From contig JAKIUF010000001.1 of assembly GCA_021647705.1 (NCBI GenBank), positions 1 to 64,000 of the forward strand: a stretch of 64,000 bases of DNA. The letters are read 5' to 3'. The position numbers and the translations under genes are program-made. Within the stretch, counting starts at the first letter, position 1. Each line of letters opens with the position of its first letter. This stretch comes from Gammaproteobacteria bacterium (GTDB lineage Bacteria; Pseudomonadota; Gammaproteobacteria; SZUA-152). Under the pieces are notes generated by a model. The model saw only the letters and a list, made by a program, of their open reading frames with translations. It ran no database searches and had not been told where the DNA came from. Shown here piece by piece: positions 53,719 through 62,712 of the stretch.

Positions 53719-56700
53719 TTATGGCGCAACTATTTTATACAAACGTCCGCTGCCTCTGTTCAGTGCATAGACTTCGTAACTTTCGTCATACCCAAAAGAA
53801 CTCAGGTTATTGACAGTAGGGCTGAATGACCGTTCTTCAGAATAGCTGTCGATACCATCGTAACGCAGGCCTCGCACGTAGTTGGCGACATAGTCTCCGT
53901 ATAAATAAACGCCACATAAATCAGGAATGTCCGAGCCACGATAGACCATACCGCCAGTAATCGAATACCAGCCTTCGTTTCTGGGCGGGGCGATGATCGG
54001 TGGTTCATAGGCAGCAAGATTACAGCTCGTCACAAAACAGATATCACCCTCAACTTCATTCCAGCCGTAGTTCAGCCCCTTTTTAATAATGTTCACTTCT
54101 TCCCGCATGACCTGCCCGACATCCGCTGCGTAGAGGTCGTCCGTTACCGGGTCAAAACTGAAACGCCAGGGGTTGCGCAGACCATAGGCCCAAATCTCCC
54201 GGCGTGCATCAGCGACACCCGCCCATGTGGGATTGTCGGCAGGGATGGCGTATTCCAGTCCGCTGTCCTTGTTGTTGACATCAATGCGTAACATGCCACC
54301 CAGCAGGGTAGTGAGGTCCTGCCCGTAACCATCCGGGTCTCCGCCGCTGCCGCCATCGCCCATGCCGATATAGAGGTAAGGAGTTGTTTCGGGGCCAAAG
54401 GCAAGTTGTCCGCCGTTGTGATTGCCGTAAGGCTGAGTGACTTCAAGGATGATTCGTTCACTGTCTTCCAGCGTTGCTGTGGCTCCGACGGTGAATTCAG
54501 AAACGATGGTGCATCGATTGCTGCTGGTGCATTGTGAATTTGTTTCGCTGGAGTCTGATACATAATTGACGAAGAAGCGTCCATTGCTGGAGAAGTCAGG
54601 ATGAAAGGCAATACTTAACAATCCCATTTCGCCGCTGTTACGCACCCGGTCCTGAATGTTCAGGAAATTACCCGCTTGCAGAGCGCCATTCTGGGCGATG
54701 CGTACGGTGCCGCGTTGTTCAACGATAAACAACCGACCACTGCCGTCTCCTGCATGGGTGACATGTACGGGGGCAGACAGTCCGCTGACGATTTCCTGTA
54801 TGGCAATATCCGGGATGGCGGGTGGCGGATCGTTGACTTCACAAGGCGCAACCGTTGCCTGAGTTTGCGCAAACGTTGCGGTGACATTTCTGTCCGCTGA
54901 CATGTTGACAGTACAGCCCGCTGAACCGGTGCAGTCGCCACTCCAGGCATCAAGCCTGTAACCGGTATCAGGTATGGCGGTGAGTGTGACAGCCGCATTT
55001 TCGCTGAACGGTGCCGTACAGTCGGGGGCGCAGGTGATACCGCCGGGTGAGCTGGATACGCTGCCGTTGGTTTCAGTGCTGACGGTCAGTGTGTAGTTGA
55101 CGATCGTTGGTGTATAGCTGGCGGTCACGTTTTGTCCGCTGTTGAGTGCAAACGAGCATGCGCTCCCGGTTTGCGAGCCTTCGTTACAGCTTGTACCGCT
55201 CCAGTCGGAGAACGTGTAGCCATCAATGTAATTCGCATTCAACGTGATGGATGATCCCGGCAGAAAATTGTAATCACAGGTGTCCGGGCAGTTTATGCCG
55301 GGCTGGCTGCTGGTAACGGTGCCTGCGGGGGGAATCGTAACGCCGGAAATAATGGTGTCCAGACGATAGGTTGCGGAGAAGGTACTCTGGCCTTGCAGAA
55401 AGGCGGCAATGTCTTCCGCTGCCTGATGGGTGATGTTAATGCCGCTCATGGCAGGCACCGTTTGTATCGCCTTTAATATCAAAGAACCCGATGTCCGTTG
55501 TATGCGTGGAAATTGCCAGCTATTTCCTGTGAGGCTGCCGATGCCATTTTCCCCATGGCAGCCTTCACAAAGGTTTCCGTAGAGCATGCTTCCCGCTGTG
55601 GTGTCCGTGGAGGTGATGACTGGGGCAGTCAGGGGGTGCACATCTGTTCCGGGGATAAATTGTTTGTCATCTGCATTGCCCGTGTTGCGCAGACGGCGGA
55701 ATTCCACTGTCCAGCGTCCGCTTGCAGAGTCCCAGGATGCGCCGGATATGATATCGGCACGACTGTTGTCTGGTGTTTGGGTGATCACCGCCGGTATTTG
55801 ATCGCCATTGTTCGGGTTGCCATTGAACATAGTGGTATCCGCCTGCAAAAGCACATCACCGGTATAAGTCAGGCCACTGGTATGCATGGAAGCAGGGTTG
55901 TTGCTGCTGAGAGCATTGATGGTATAGGTGGGATTTCCGGTATCGGGAACGAAGCCGCTATCGCCCGTGGATGAATACGTGAGCAGCAGGTCATCGGCAA
56001 TACTTGCGGGTTCGGTCCTGCTGGACTGCCACCGCCAGACATCGGCAGTGTCACCACTGTTATTGGTATGCATCATGGCGACATCGGTGCCGGTATAGTT
56101 CTGGAAAGGATTGTCTGCGCCAAGGTTGGCGTGACAGAAAGCTGCGCAACCCAGTCCGTTAGCCGTGAATGCATTTTCACTGTCAGTGACCGGAAACATG
56201 AGATACACACGATCTTCATCCTCGCTGCCCGCAAGCACATGGCTGGCGTTGGCCGCTGATTCATTGGGGCTGCCAGAGCTGATGCCTGTATGAACTTTTG
56301 CTGTCCAGCCGGTTTCACCATTGCCCTGATCACCATAAATCCATTTTCGATATTGCGTGCTTTGTGTGTGGCCAGCGTCTTCCCACTGAACCAGAAAATA
56401 AAGGTACTCATCATCCCAGGCAGAGCCGATGGTGATGTCGGTGGGGACAGCATCAATGAACTGGCTCAGGGGATAATTATTTTGTACCAGACCTTTGATC
56501 GTGGTCAGGTTAGCGTTGTTCCAGTCGGTGCTGTCACCATCGGCAGTAATACTGTTATTACTGATACGCGGTGAAATAACGACATTGTTAGCGCCAGCAC
56601 TCGTAGCGGGCGCAGTTTCCACGAAATCGAGTAAAAGGATTCTGGCACCTGTGTGATTGTGCGAATTTTCAGTGACGGCCAGGGAAAAGTAGCTGTCTGC

Positions 56701-56844
56701 CGGAATGGAGGCAGGAGTGGGTGTCGGAGCGGGCGTCGTGTCATCAGGTCCGTTGGACCCGCTGCAGGCAGATACCAACAGAATGACTGCTGGCAGCAGG
56801 ACATTCAGTCGGTGTGCCATTCGAGGGGCCGTGTGTATCTTCAT
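53719..56844 (-). CDS. multidomain redox lipoprotein: heme domain, cytochrome c, InlB-like repeats, sorbosone-dehydrogenase propeller
   Basis: 1041 residues. The lipobox is VSAC (Cys27), followed by a Thr/Pro linker. Residues ~85-400 resemble the ethylbenzene-dehydrogenase gamma-subunit heme-binding domain (ITADGDSTDWNNA, SAWDDEYLYFLVQWED, DRVYLMFPV) and contain CAAFCH (233-238), a CX3CH-like motif. A cytochrome c domain has CEGCH (426-430) and a later Met. Two InlB-B/Flg_new-like repeats span ~495-670 (GYTFSDWSGTSC, GYRLDAWSGDC). The C-terminal ~370 residues are a PQQ-type glucose/sorbosone-dehydrogenase beta propeller (LSAPVHVTHAGDGSGRLFIVEQRG, EMGLLSIAFHPDFSSNGRFFVNY, YLYIGMGDGGSGGDPDGYGQD, GLRNPWRFSFDP, GGMVYRGSDIPDLCG). 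It probably oxidises a sugar or alcohol in the periplasm with internal electron transfer to heme. Confidence 0.82.
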   Translation of the reverse strand: MKIHTAPRMAHRLNVLLPAVILLVSACSGSNGPDDTTPAPTPTPASIPADSYFSLAVTENSHNHTGARILLLDFVETAPATSAGANNVVISPRISNNSITADGDSTDWNNANLTTIKGLVQNNYPLSQFIDAVPTDITIGSAWDDEYLYFLVQWEDAGHTQSTQYRKWIYGDQGNGETGWTAKVHTGISSGSPNESAANASHVLAGSEDEDRVYLMFPVTDSENAFTANGLGCAAFCHANLGADNPFQNYTGTDVAMMHTNNSGDTADVWRWQSSRTEPASIADDLLLTYSSTGDSGFVPDTGNPTYTINALSSNNPASMHTSGLTYTGDVLLQADTTMFNGNPNNGDQIPAVITQTPDNSRADIISGASWDSASGRWTVEFRRLRNTGNADDKQFIPGTDVHPLTAPVITSTDTTAGSMLYGNLCEGCHGENGIGSLTGNSWQFPRIQRTSGSLILKAIQTVPAMSGINITHQAAEDIAAFLQGQSTFSATYRLDTIISGVTIPPAGTVTSSQPGINCPDTCDYNFLPGSSITLNANYIDGYTFSDWSGTSCNEGSQTGSACSFALNSGQNVTASYTPTIVNYTLTVSTETNGSVSSSPGGITCAPDCTAPFSENAAVTLTAIPDTGYRLDAWSGDCTGSAGCTVNMSADRNVTATFAQTQATVAPCEVNDPPPAIPDIAIQEIVSGLSAPVHVTHAGDGSGRLFIVEQRGTVRIAQNGALQAGNFLNIQDRVRNSGEMGLLSIAFHPDFSSNGRFFVNYVSDSSETNSQCTSSNRCTIVSEFTVGATATLEDSERIILEVTQPYGNHNGGQLAFGPETTPYLYIGMGDGGSGGDPDGYGQDLTTLLGGMLRIDVNNKDSGLEYAIPADNPTWAGVADARREIWAYGLRNPWRFSFDPVTDDLYAADVGQVMREEVNIIKKGLNYGWNEVEGDICFVTSCNLAAYEPPIIAPPRNEGWYSITGGMVYRGSDIPDLCGVYLYGDYVANYVRGLRYDGIDSYSEERSFSPTVNNLSSFGYDESYEVYALNRGSGRLYKIVAP

Positions 56845-57287
56845 GCTGCTTTACCTCATGCGGGAATGCGGAATGTTTTCCCCCGACACTCTAATTTGAC
56901 GGGAATACAACGTACCTGTCAAACGGGTAACACAGGGCAAAATGCTGATTGCTGTAGAGACGGTGGCGCGCGCACTATTGTTGCTCGTTGGATAAAAATA
57001 TGTGCGTTAATGAGGGTGTGAGCAATATCAGAAGTGCTTGGACAATCGTTCCAGTGTATTGAGAAGTTATGTTGTTGTGGTAATAATAAGTGGCGAGCTA
57101 TAAACGCAGAGGTCGCAGAGACACAGAGGCGCAGAGTTTTTAAGGTTTTTCTCTGCGTTCTTTGCGCCTCTGCGACCTCTGCGTTAAATACTCGGTGATT
57201 CTTAAAACAGATGTTTTTAGCGTTTAACTCACAGCTAATGTGATGACATAACAATACGCGATGTTGATGCTTTGTGTTTATCACCCG
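56845..57287. other. intergenic with palindrome
   Basis: 443 bases between two leftward genes. Apart from the palindrome at 57102-57187 no gene or RNA is seen. Confidence 0.4.
57102..57187. repeat. CTCTGCG/CGCAGAG palindromic repeat
   Basis: Left arm AACGCAGAGGTCGCAGAG..., right arm ...CTCTGCGACCTCTGCGTT pair over most of 86 bases. It belongs to the same loose family as 32005-32114 and 33899-33986 (AACGCAAAG-type arms), which is widespread between bacterial genes; its function is unknown. Confidence 0.8.
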
Positions 57288-58469
57288 TCAGCTCAATACC
57301 CCCTTTATCGCATTGGCCAACAGTTCCGCATAGTCATTTTTTGATAACCGCAGGGGATTACCGCCAGCGGAGGGGTCGTGAGTAGCCATTTCCGCAATGG
57401 CCGGTATCCGAGCTGTATCAATGCCGACAAATTTCAAATCCTGTGGAATACCGAGTTGTTGTCGTAAATCAATAATGAAAGCCAAAATGGCATCTACCCC
57501 GGTTGATGTGATTTCCAGTTCAAGAGTACGCGCAAGACGTCGCATTCTGTCTTCTATCGCTGCCCGGTTATAGGCAATGACATAAGGCATCAGGACTGCA
57601 TTTAACAAACCGTGATGTACGTCGTACAAGGCACCCAAAGGGTGAGCCAGCGCATGCATGGCTCCTAGGCCTTTTTGAAAGGCGGTGGCACCCATGCTGG
57701 AGGCGATAAGCATGTGGCCTCTTGCTGTCAGATTTTCCGGTTCATTGTGAGCCACGGTCAGCCATTGCTTGATCAGGCGCATTCCTTCCAGTGCAATGCC
57801 ATCGGCCATGGGGTGATAGCCCGGTGAACAATAGGCTTCAAGGTTATGCGATAACGCATCCATCCCCGTGGCGGCAGTGATTTCCGGCGGCAGGCCCACT
57901 GTGAGCTGAGGGTCTGCAATCACAATGCCGGGTAATATTCCGGGATGAAATATAATAACTTTTCGCTGATGGTTTTCATCAACAATCACCGCAGCGCGAC
58001 CCACCTCGGAGCCGGTGCCTGCTGTGGTGGGGACTGCGACGAGCGGGGCGATACCGTCTGCGTTCACTTTTTTCCAGTTATCACCCACATCTTCAAAATC
58101 CCAAAGACTGTGTGACTGACTGGCCATTAGCGCGATAGCCTTGCCCGCATCAAGCGCACTGCCACCACCAAATGCAATAACGCCATCATGCTGGTCATTG
58201 TTGTATTGTTTGACTCCGGCTTCGATATTTGTGCCGTTGGGATTGGGTTTGATGTCACTGAACAGTCCACTGATCATGCCCGCCTGCTGGTTGGTGCTAA
58301 GCGCTTCTGCAATCATGGGCAGTGTTGCTAGTCCCGGGTCGGTGACCAGTAACGGATGATGCATACCCAATGTTGAACAGGCGCTGGGCAGTTCTGATAT
58401 CCGGCCATTACCAAACCAGATAGTAGTTGGGTAATTCCAGTTAGCTTTTTCGGTTTTCTGTAACGGCAT
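57288..58469 (-). CDS. iron-containing alcohol dehydrogenase
   Basis: A 393-residue group III (Fe-dependent) alcohol dehydrogenase. The NAD(P)-binding part has FGGGSALDAGKAIA and PTTAGTGSEVGRAAVI. The metal-binding region has ATGMDALSHNLEAYCSP, GAMHALAHPLGALYDVHHG, supplying the iron-binding histidines. It interconverts an alcohol and an aldehyde. Its ATG follows the stop codon of the aldehyde dehydrogenase gene directly (TAAATG), so the two enzymes form a coupled pair oxidising an alcohol to an acid. The substrate is not known. Confidence 0.9.
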   Translation of the reverse strand: MPLQKTEKANWNYPTTIWFGNGRISELPSACSTLGMHHPLLVTDPGLATLPMIAEALSTNQQAGMISGLFSDIKPNPNGTNIEAGVKQYNNDQHDGVIAFGGGSALDAGKAIALMASQSHSLWDFEDVGDNWKKVNADGIAPLVAVPTTAGTGSEVGRAAVIVDENHQRKVIIFHPGILPGIVIADPQLTVGLPPEITAATGMDALSHNLEAYCSPGYHPMADGIALEGMRLIKQWLTVAHNEPENLTARGHMLIASSMGATAFQKGLGAMHALAHPLGALYDVHHGLLNAVLMPYVIAYNRAAIEDRMRRLARTLELEITSTGVDAILAFIIDLRQQLGIPQDLKFVGIDTARIPAIAEMATHDPSAGGNPLRLSKNDYAELLANAIKGVLS

Positions 58470-59867
58470 TTAGTCACCCGCTCTGAGATAAAATGATTTC
58501 GGTCTTGTCAGTCTGTGATAGGCAAACCCTGACAAGCTGCATCCCTTGCCGGACTGTTTAATACCGGCCCATGCCAGTGCCGGGTCGAGATAGTCACAGC
58601 GATTCATAAACCAGGTGCCGGTTTTCACCTGTTGACCAATGCTGATGGCAGCCTGTTGATCCTGTGTCCACACTGATGCTGTCAAGCCGTAAATACTGTC
58701 ATTCATCAATTGAATGGCTTGCTCATCCGATGAGACTTTCATGATGCCGACCACGGGGCCAAAGGTTTCTTCGGTCATTATTGGCATTGTGTGATCGACA
58801 TTGAGCAATACCTGGGGTGCCAGATAGGCCATGCCGTGTTTTTCCGGGTCGATAGCAAATATCTTGTCGTCGATACAGGCCTGCGCACCTTTTTCCACGG
58901 CATGTTGAGTGTGTTTTCTGATCCGGTTTGCGATATCTGCGCGTACCATTGGGCCAAGATGGGTTTCCGGGTCGAGAGGATTGCCGAACCGGTATTGTTT
59001 TACCCGCTCCACCAGGTCATCCACGAAGGGCTGATAAATATCCTCATGCACGTAGATGCGTTCAATGGCACAACAGGATTGCCCGGAATTGAAAAATCCG
59101 CCATCCATAATGTTTTCCACCGCAAACGCCAAGTCAACATCGGCGCGCACATAAGCGGGATCTTTTCCACCCAGTTCCAGGCCGATATCAATAAAGCGCC
59201 CGGCAGCAGCATGCTCAATGGTTTTTCCACCCTCCACGGAACCGGTGAATGCAACGTAATCAACTTCTCCAGAGGCAACAATTTTTGTTGTTGCTTCATG
59301 CGTCAATAATAAGTGTTGAAACACACCTTCGGGAAGATTGGCGGATTTGAACGCCTCGGCGATGCGCTCTGCGGTAATCGCTGTTTGTGACGAGGGTTTC
59401 ATCAACACCGAGTTGCCCGCCATAATGGCAGGAATGATTGAATTTACGGCGGTCAGATAGGGGTAGTTCCAGGGTACGATGGAAAAAACCACCCCAAGCG
59501 GTTCGCGCTGAATGTAACGGGTAATATGCTTGTCATTGGTGAGCGGTGTATCGGACAGATACTGTTCTGCGATACTGATCATATAACGGGCTCTTTCCGC
59601 AAACCCGTCTATTTCACCGGGTGTATACCGTATGGGCCGCCCCATCTGCCAGCTGAGCTCTTCACCCAGCGTTTGTTTGTTTTTCAGTAATGCATCGACG
59701 GCTGCCAGACAAATGGACTGGCGCTCTGCAAGCGGTGTTTGTTGCCATTCAGACTGGGCTGTACGGCTTAAGTCCAGCGCGTGGTTGATATCCTGTTCCG
59801 GGGAAAACGGCCGTTCTGCATACAGGCTTCCATCCACTGGCGATATAATTTTTATGGCATCCATCAT
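58470..59867 (-). CDS. NAD(P)-dependent aldehyde dehydrogenase
   Basis: A 465-residue aldehyde dehydrogenase. ATG 59867 is preferred over the in-frame TTG at 59873. It shows VPWNYPYLTAVNSIIPAIMAGN, the cofactor loop FTGSVEGGKTI, base Glu231 (LELGGKDPAYV) and nucleophile Cys265 (NSGQSCCAIER), so it should be active. The Cys-Cys at 265-266 is common in semialdehyde-type members. It is the first gene of the pair with the Fe-alcohol dehydrogenase. Confidence 0.9.
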   Translation of the reverse strand: MMDAIKIISPVDGSLYAERPFSPEQDINHALDLSRTAQSEWQQTPLAERQSICLAAVDALLKNKQTLGEELSWQMGRPIRYTPGEIDGFAERARYMISIAEQYLSDTPLTNDKHITRYIQREPLGVVFSIVPWNYPYLTAVNSIIPAIMAGNSVLMKPSSQTAITAERIAEAFKSANLPEGVFQHLLLTHEATTKIVASGEVDYVAFTGSVEGGKTIEHAAAGRFIDIGLELGGKDPAYVRADVDLAFAVENIMDGGFFNSGQSCCAIERIYVHEDIYQPFVDDLVERVKQYRFGNPLDPETHLGPMVRADIANRIRKHTQHAVEKGAQACIDDKIFAIDPEKHGMAYLAPQVLLNVDHTMPIMTEETFGPVVGIMKVSSDEQAIQLMNDSIYGLTASVWTQDQQAAISIGQQVKTGTWFMNRCDYLDPALAWAGIKQSGKGCSLSGFAYHRLTRPKSFYLRAGD

Positions 59868-59970
59868 GTTCAACCCATTTCAAATTGAGAGTATAAAAAA
59901 CTATAGATCAGATTCAATTTAATTTAATCTTTCCGGGTTGAGTTTCTTGCAGTTTGCTGCGAACCACGTA

Positions 59971-59981
59971 CCCCCCCCCCC
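59971..59981. repeat. poly-C tract (11 C)
   Basis: Eleven consecutive C bases between the serine-hydrolase stop and the aldehyde dehydrogenase gene; possibly slippage-prone. It lies outside coding sequence and its length may also be a sequencing uncertainty. Confidence 0.7.
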
Positions 59982-59987
59982 TGTTGA

Positions 59988-61055
59988 TTATTCCATTAGC
60001 GCCCAATTTTTCAGTTTCTGCGAAACAGATTCGAATAACTTAATACCTTCCTGAAATGTACCGAGTTCCCCTTGTCTGGCTAAAATTCCATAGTATCCAT
60101 TTTCAAAATCAATGAATGGATATGCTCCATAAGCCCCAGGGGATGATATTTTTTTCACTTGGGTACAATTATATGGATTTTCCTTGCATTCAATCCAGAC
60201 GCCATAACCGTAATGCCAATCTTCCCCAAGCGCAATTAGCGCAGGAGAATTTCCGATTGAAGCTGTGCTGATTTGGTCTGAGCTTAACTGGCTAATGAGC
60301 GTATCAGTTAAAATTTGCTTGTTATATAAAGCATCTAAAAAGAACAGATAGTCATTTGCCGTCCAGTGCATGCCTCCGGCTAACCGAGGGTTGTTGGCAG
60401 AAGGTAAATCATAATTGGAATTTAGAAATAGTCCTGTTTCTGACTGGAACTGTACAAACACCGAACTCCAGTCTGTATTTTTGGATGCTTTAATAGCCAT
60501 AAGTCCGGCGACTTGAAGGTGGGATGGAGAATAATAAAAAACATCACCGGGTATAGTGGAATCAGCATTAACATTTATTATGTTATCGATACATGATTCA
60601 AAGTCAGCACCAAAAAAATTTATACATGCCGGCGCGTTAGATAAGCCAGAAGTAAAGCTAAGCAGGTGTTTTAGTTTTATCGCAGAAAGATTTCCCGTTA
60701 TTGGCCATGAAGAAATATAATCCTGAGGGCTGTCTTCAAGAGACAAAACTCCATCATTAACAAGTGATAAAATGACTACTGATGTAACTAATTTAGAAGT
60801 TGAAGCAGATTGGTATGATACGGACTCGCTGGAATTTCCCGTACTATGCAAAAATGAGTTTCCATTTTTAGATTTCACATATAACGTGAAATCCACGTTG
60901 GTAATATAATTATCCAAGTCGTTTCTTATTTCAGACTCAACCTCTTCTATATTTTTTCCCGAACTGAGATTGTTGTCAGTTTCTCCACACCCTACAATGC
61001 TTAAGGGGATCAATAACAGAAGAGAAAACATTGGGATTATCTTTGATTGTTTCAT
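59988..61055 (-). CDS. serine beta-lactamase-family lipoprotein
   Basis: About 355 residues from ATG 61055 (GGGAAA upstream; ATG 61070 is also possible). The lipobox is SIVGC (Cys23). A class-C/EstB-like serine hydrolase fold has the nucleophile motif STSK (Ser85-Lys88) and LKHLLSFTSGLSN after it. The second motif reads YYSPSHLQ where the family usually has YSN, so the YxN asparagine is missing. A possible third motif lies near WHYGYGVWIE. It is probably an esterase, D-aminopeptidase-like or degenerate member rather than a true beta-lactamase. Confidence 0.8.
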   Translation of the reverse strand: MKQSKIIPMFSLLLLIPLSIVGCGETDNNLSSGKNIEEVESEIRNDLDNYITNVDFTLYVKSKNGNSFLHSTGNSSESVSYQSASTSKLVTSVVILSLVNDGVLSLEDSPQDYISSWPITGNLSAIKLKHLLSFTSGLSNAPACINFFGADFESCIDNIINVNADSTIPGDVFYYSPSHLQVAGLMAIKASKNTDWSSVFVQFQSETGLFLNSNYDLPSANNPRLAGGMHWTANDYLFFLDALYNKQILTDTLISQLSSDQISTASIGNSPALIALGEDWHYGYGVWIECKENPYNCTQVKKISSPGAYGAYPFIDFENGYYGILARQGELGTFQEGIKLFESVSQKLKNWALME

Positions 61056-61127
61056 TATTTTTCCCATCATAATGTATGTCTAACACCTAAGTGTTTATGC
61101 CTTTCACATGCAATTAATGCTTAAGTT

Positions 61128-62711
61128 TCAATTGCCCAGGTTTTTAAGTAATGCGGGGTAGTCAATTTTTGCATTATGCCGCTTATCCATAGGAATAGAG
61201 CCAATAACCCGAATTTCATCAAGCTTGGCCCAGGCTAATACATCAAAAAGTGATTTTATAACACAATCACCTTTATGCTCCTCCTGGACTAATAATAACC
61301 GTGTATCTCGATGTTGTATCAATGCAGCGCGATAGACGCCTGGGAAATGTAAGGCTGCACTTTCAACCGCAAAGGGGTATAGATAACCTTTTTCATCATT
61401 GATGAGTGCGGCACAGCGTCCCATTAACCAAAGTCGCCCCTGTGAATCCAGATAACCCGCATCACCTGTTCTATGCCAGCGCTGTGTGCCGACAGTAAAC
61501 TTGGTTTCCTCATCACCTATACCCTTTAAATAACCTTGTAATACATGTTCGCCTGAAACAACAATTTCGCCAACTTTGTTTTCCGGTAATGCTTCATTTT
61601 TAAAGTCGTTTTCATCGTATGGCATAAGCACATTTCCCCATTGCATTTTAATAATTTGCAATGAAATGCATGATACCGGTGCGCCGGTTAATAATCCCTT
61701 GCCGGACATCATTGCCTGAATGTCCTCTGTGCTGATTTCAGAATAGGTGATATGAGCAATTGGTTCAGCTTCTGTTGAGCCATAAACAGCGGTTACTTCA
61801 CCTTCAGGAGTCAGTTTTTGAAGCTCAGCTAAGAGTTTCGGGAAAACAGGGGCTCCTCCTGTATATATTTGTTTGAACGAAGAGAGGGAGTGCTGATGTT
61901 GTTGACAATATTTTATTAAACATTCATAAAATGCGGGTGAAGCCGCCGTACGATCAGGATTAAATCGATTGATTTGTTGAAACACTTTTTCGGCATCAAT
62001 ATTTGCCGGACGACGTAAATCAGTATCAGGAATTAAACTTGTTACCCCAGATGCCAAATTTGCCAAAACAAAAATGGGTAATGTGCTTAAATCGACTTGT
62101 CCCGCCTTCAGCGCCAAATTGGTTTGCAAGGCTTGATGTTGTGCAACTAAAAAACCATGGCTGCGTACAGCGCCTTTCGGGTTTCCTGTGCTGCCGCTGG
62201 TAAATGTAATCAATGCGGGATCATTTGTATTGCGGTGAATAATATCGTTGTTTGCTATTGTTGTATTGGCAGAGCGCCAGTTAATAGCCGCCGGGACATA
62301 AACACCAATGAAAAATTTATGCGGAATACGACGTAAGGCCGGACTCAATAGCCGCAATAAATGCGATTTTGTCGTACCAATAAACCCTTGAGGGGCATGT
62401 AAATTACAACAATGTGTTATATGCGTTCGCCCGGCTGAAGGGTCAATAAACATTGCAACCAGGCCAAGGCGGAATATTGCGATTAACGTGACATAAAGAT
62501 CAATGGAGACGGGTAAAAAAACCAATATTGCATCACCGGGTTTAAAACCTTGCTGGTGCAATAATGCCGCCGCTTTTGCACTTTTTTTGTCCAGTTCAGA
62601 AAAACTGCATTGCTGATCAACGCCATGAACAGTGTTGATCAGTGCGATGGCATCCGGGTTGCGTGTAGCCTGTATTTTTATAATTTCACCAATATTCATC
62701 TGATTTTTCAT
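61128..62711 (-). CDS. AMP-dependent acyl-CoA ligase-like protein (OleC-like)
   Basis: A 527-residue ANL-superfamily enzyme with the P-loop LITFTSGSTGNPKGAVRSH, IYTGGAPVFPKLLAELQKL, AVYGSTEAEPIAHI (motif A5) and WHRTGDAGYLDSQGRLWLMGR (motif A7). Motif A10 ends with a lysine region (DKRHNAKIDYPALLKNL), so both adenylation and thioester half-reactions should be possible. The PVFPKL and YGSTEAEP stretches resemble OleC-type 'fatty acid CoA ligase family' proteins; OleC forms beta-lactones from 3-hydroxy acids. No OleA, OleB or OleD gene is visible in the window. It starts one base after the GNAT stop codon, so it is coupled to that gene. Confidence 0.8.
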   Translation of the reverse strand: MKNQMNIGEIIKIQATRNPDAIALINTVHGVDQQCSFSELDKKSAKAAALLHQQGFKPGDAILVFLPVSIDLYVTLIAIFRLGLVAMFIDPSAGRTHITHCCNLHAPQGFIGTTKSHLLRLLSPALRRIPHKFFIGVYVPAAINWRSANTTIANNDIIHRNTNDPALITFTSGSTGNPKGAVRSHGFLVAQHQALQTNLALKAGQVDLSTLPIFVLANLASGVTSLIPDTDLRRPANIDAEKVFQQINRFNPDRTAASPAFYECLIKYCQQHQHSLSSFKQIYTGGAPVFPKLLAELQKLTPEGEVTAVYGSTEAEPIAHITYSEISTEDIQAMMSGKGLLTGAPVSCISLQIIKMQWGNVLMPYDENDFKNEALPENKVGEIVVSGEHVLQGYLKGIGDEETKFTVGTQRWHRTGDAGYLDSQGRLWLMGRCAALINDEKGYLYPFAVESAALHFPGVYRAALIQHRDTRLLLVQEEHKGDCVIKSLFDVLAWAKLDEIRVIGSIPMDKRHNAKIDYPALLKNLGN

Positions 62712-62712
62712 A

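Noticed and set aside
59988-61055. Antibiotic resistance beta-lactamase
   Set aside because: The fold is beta-lactamase-like, but the YxN motif is altered and it is a lipoprotein of the esterase-like branch; resistance cannot be claimed.
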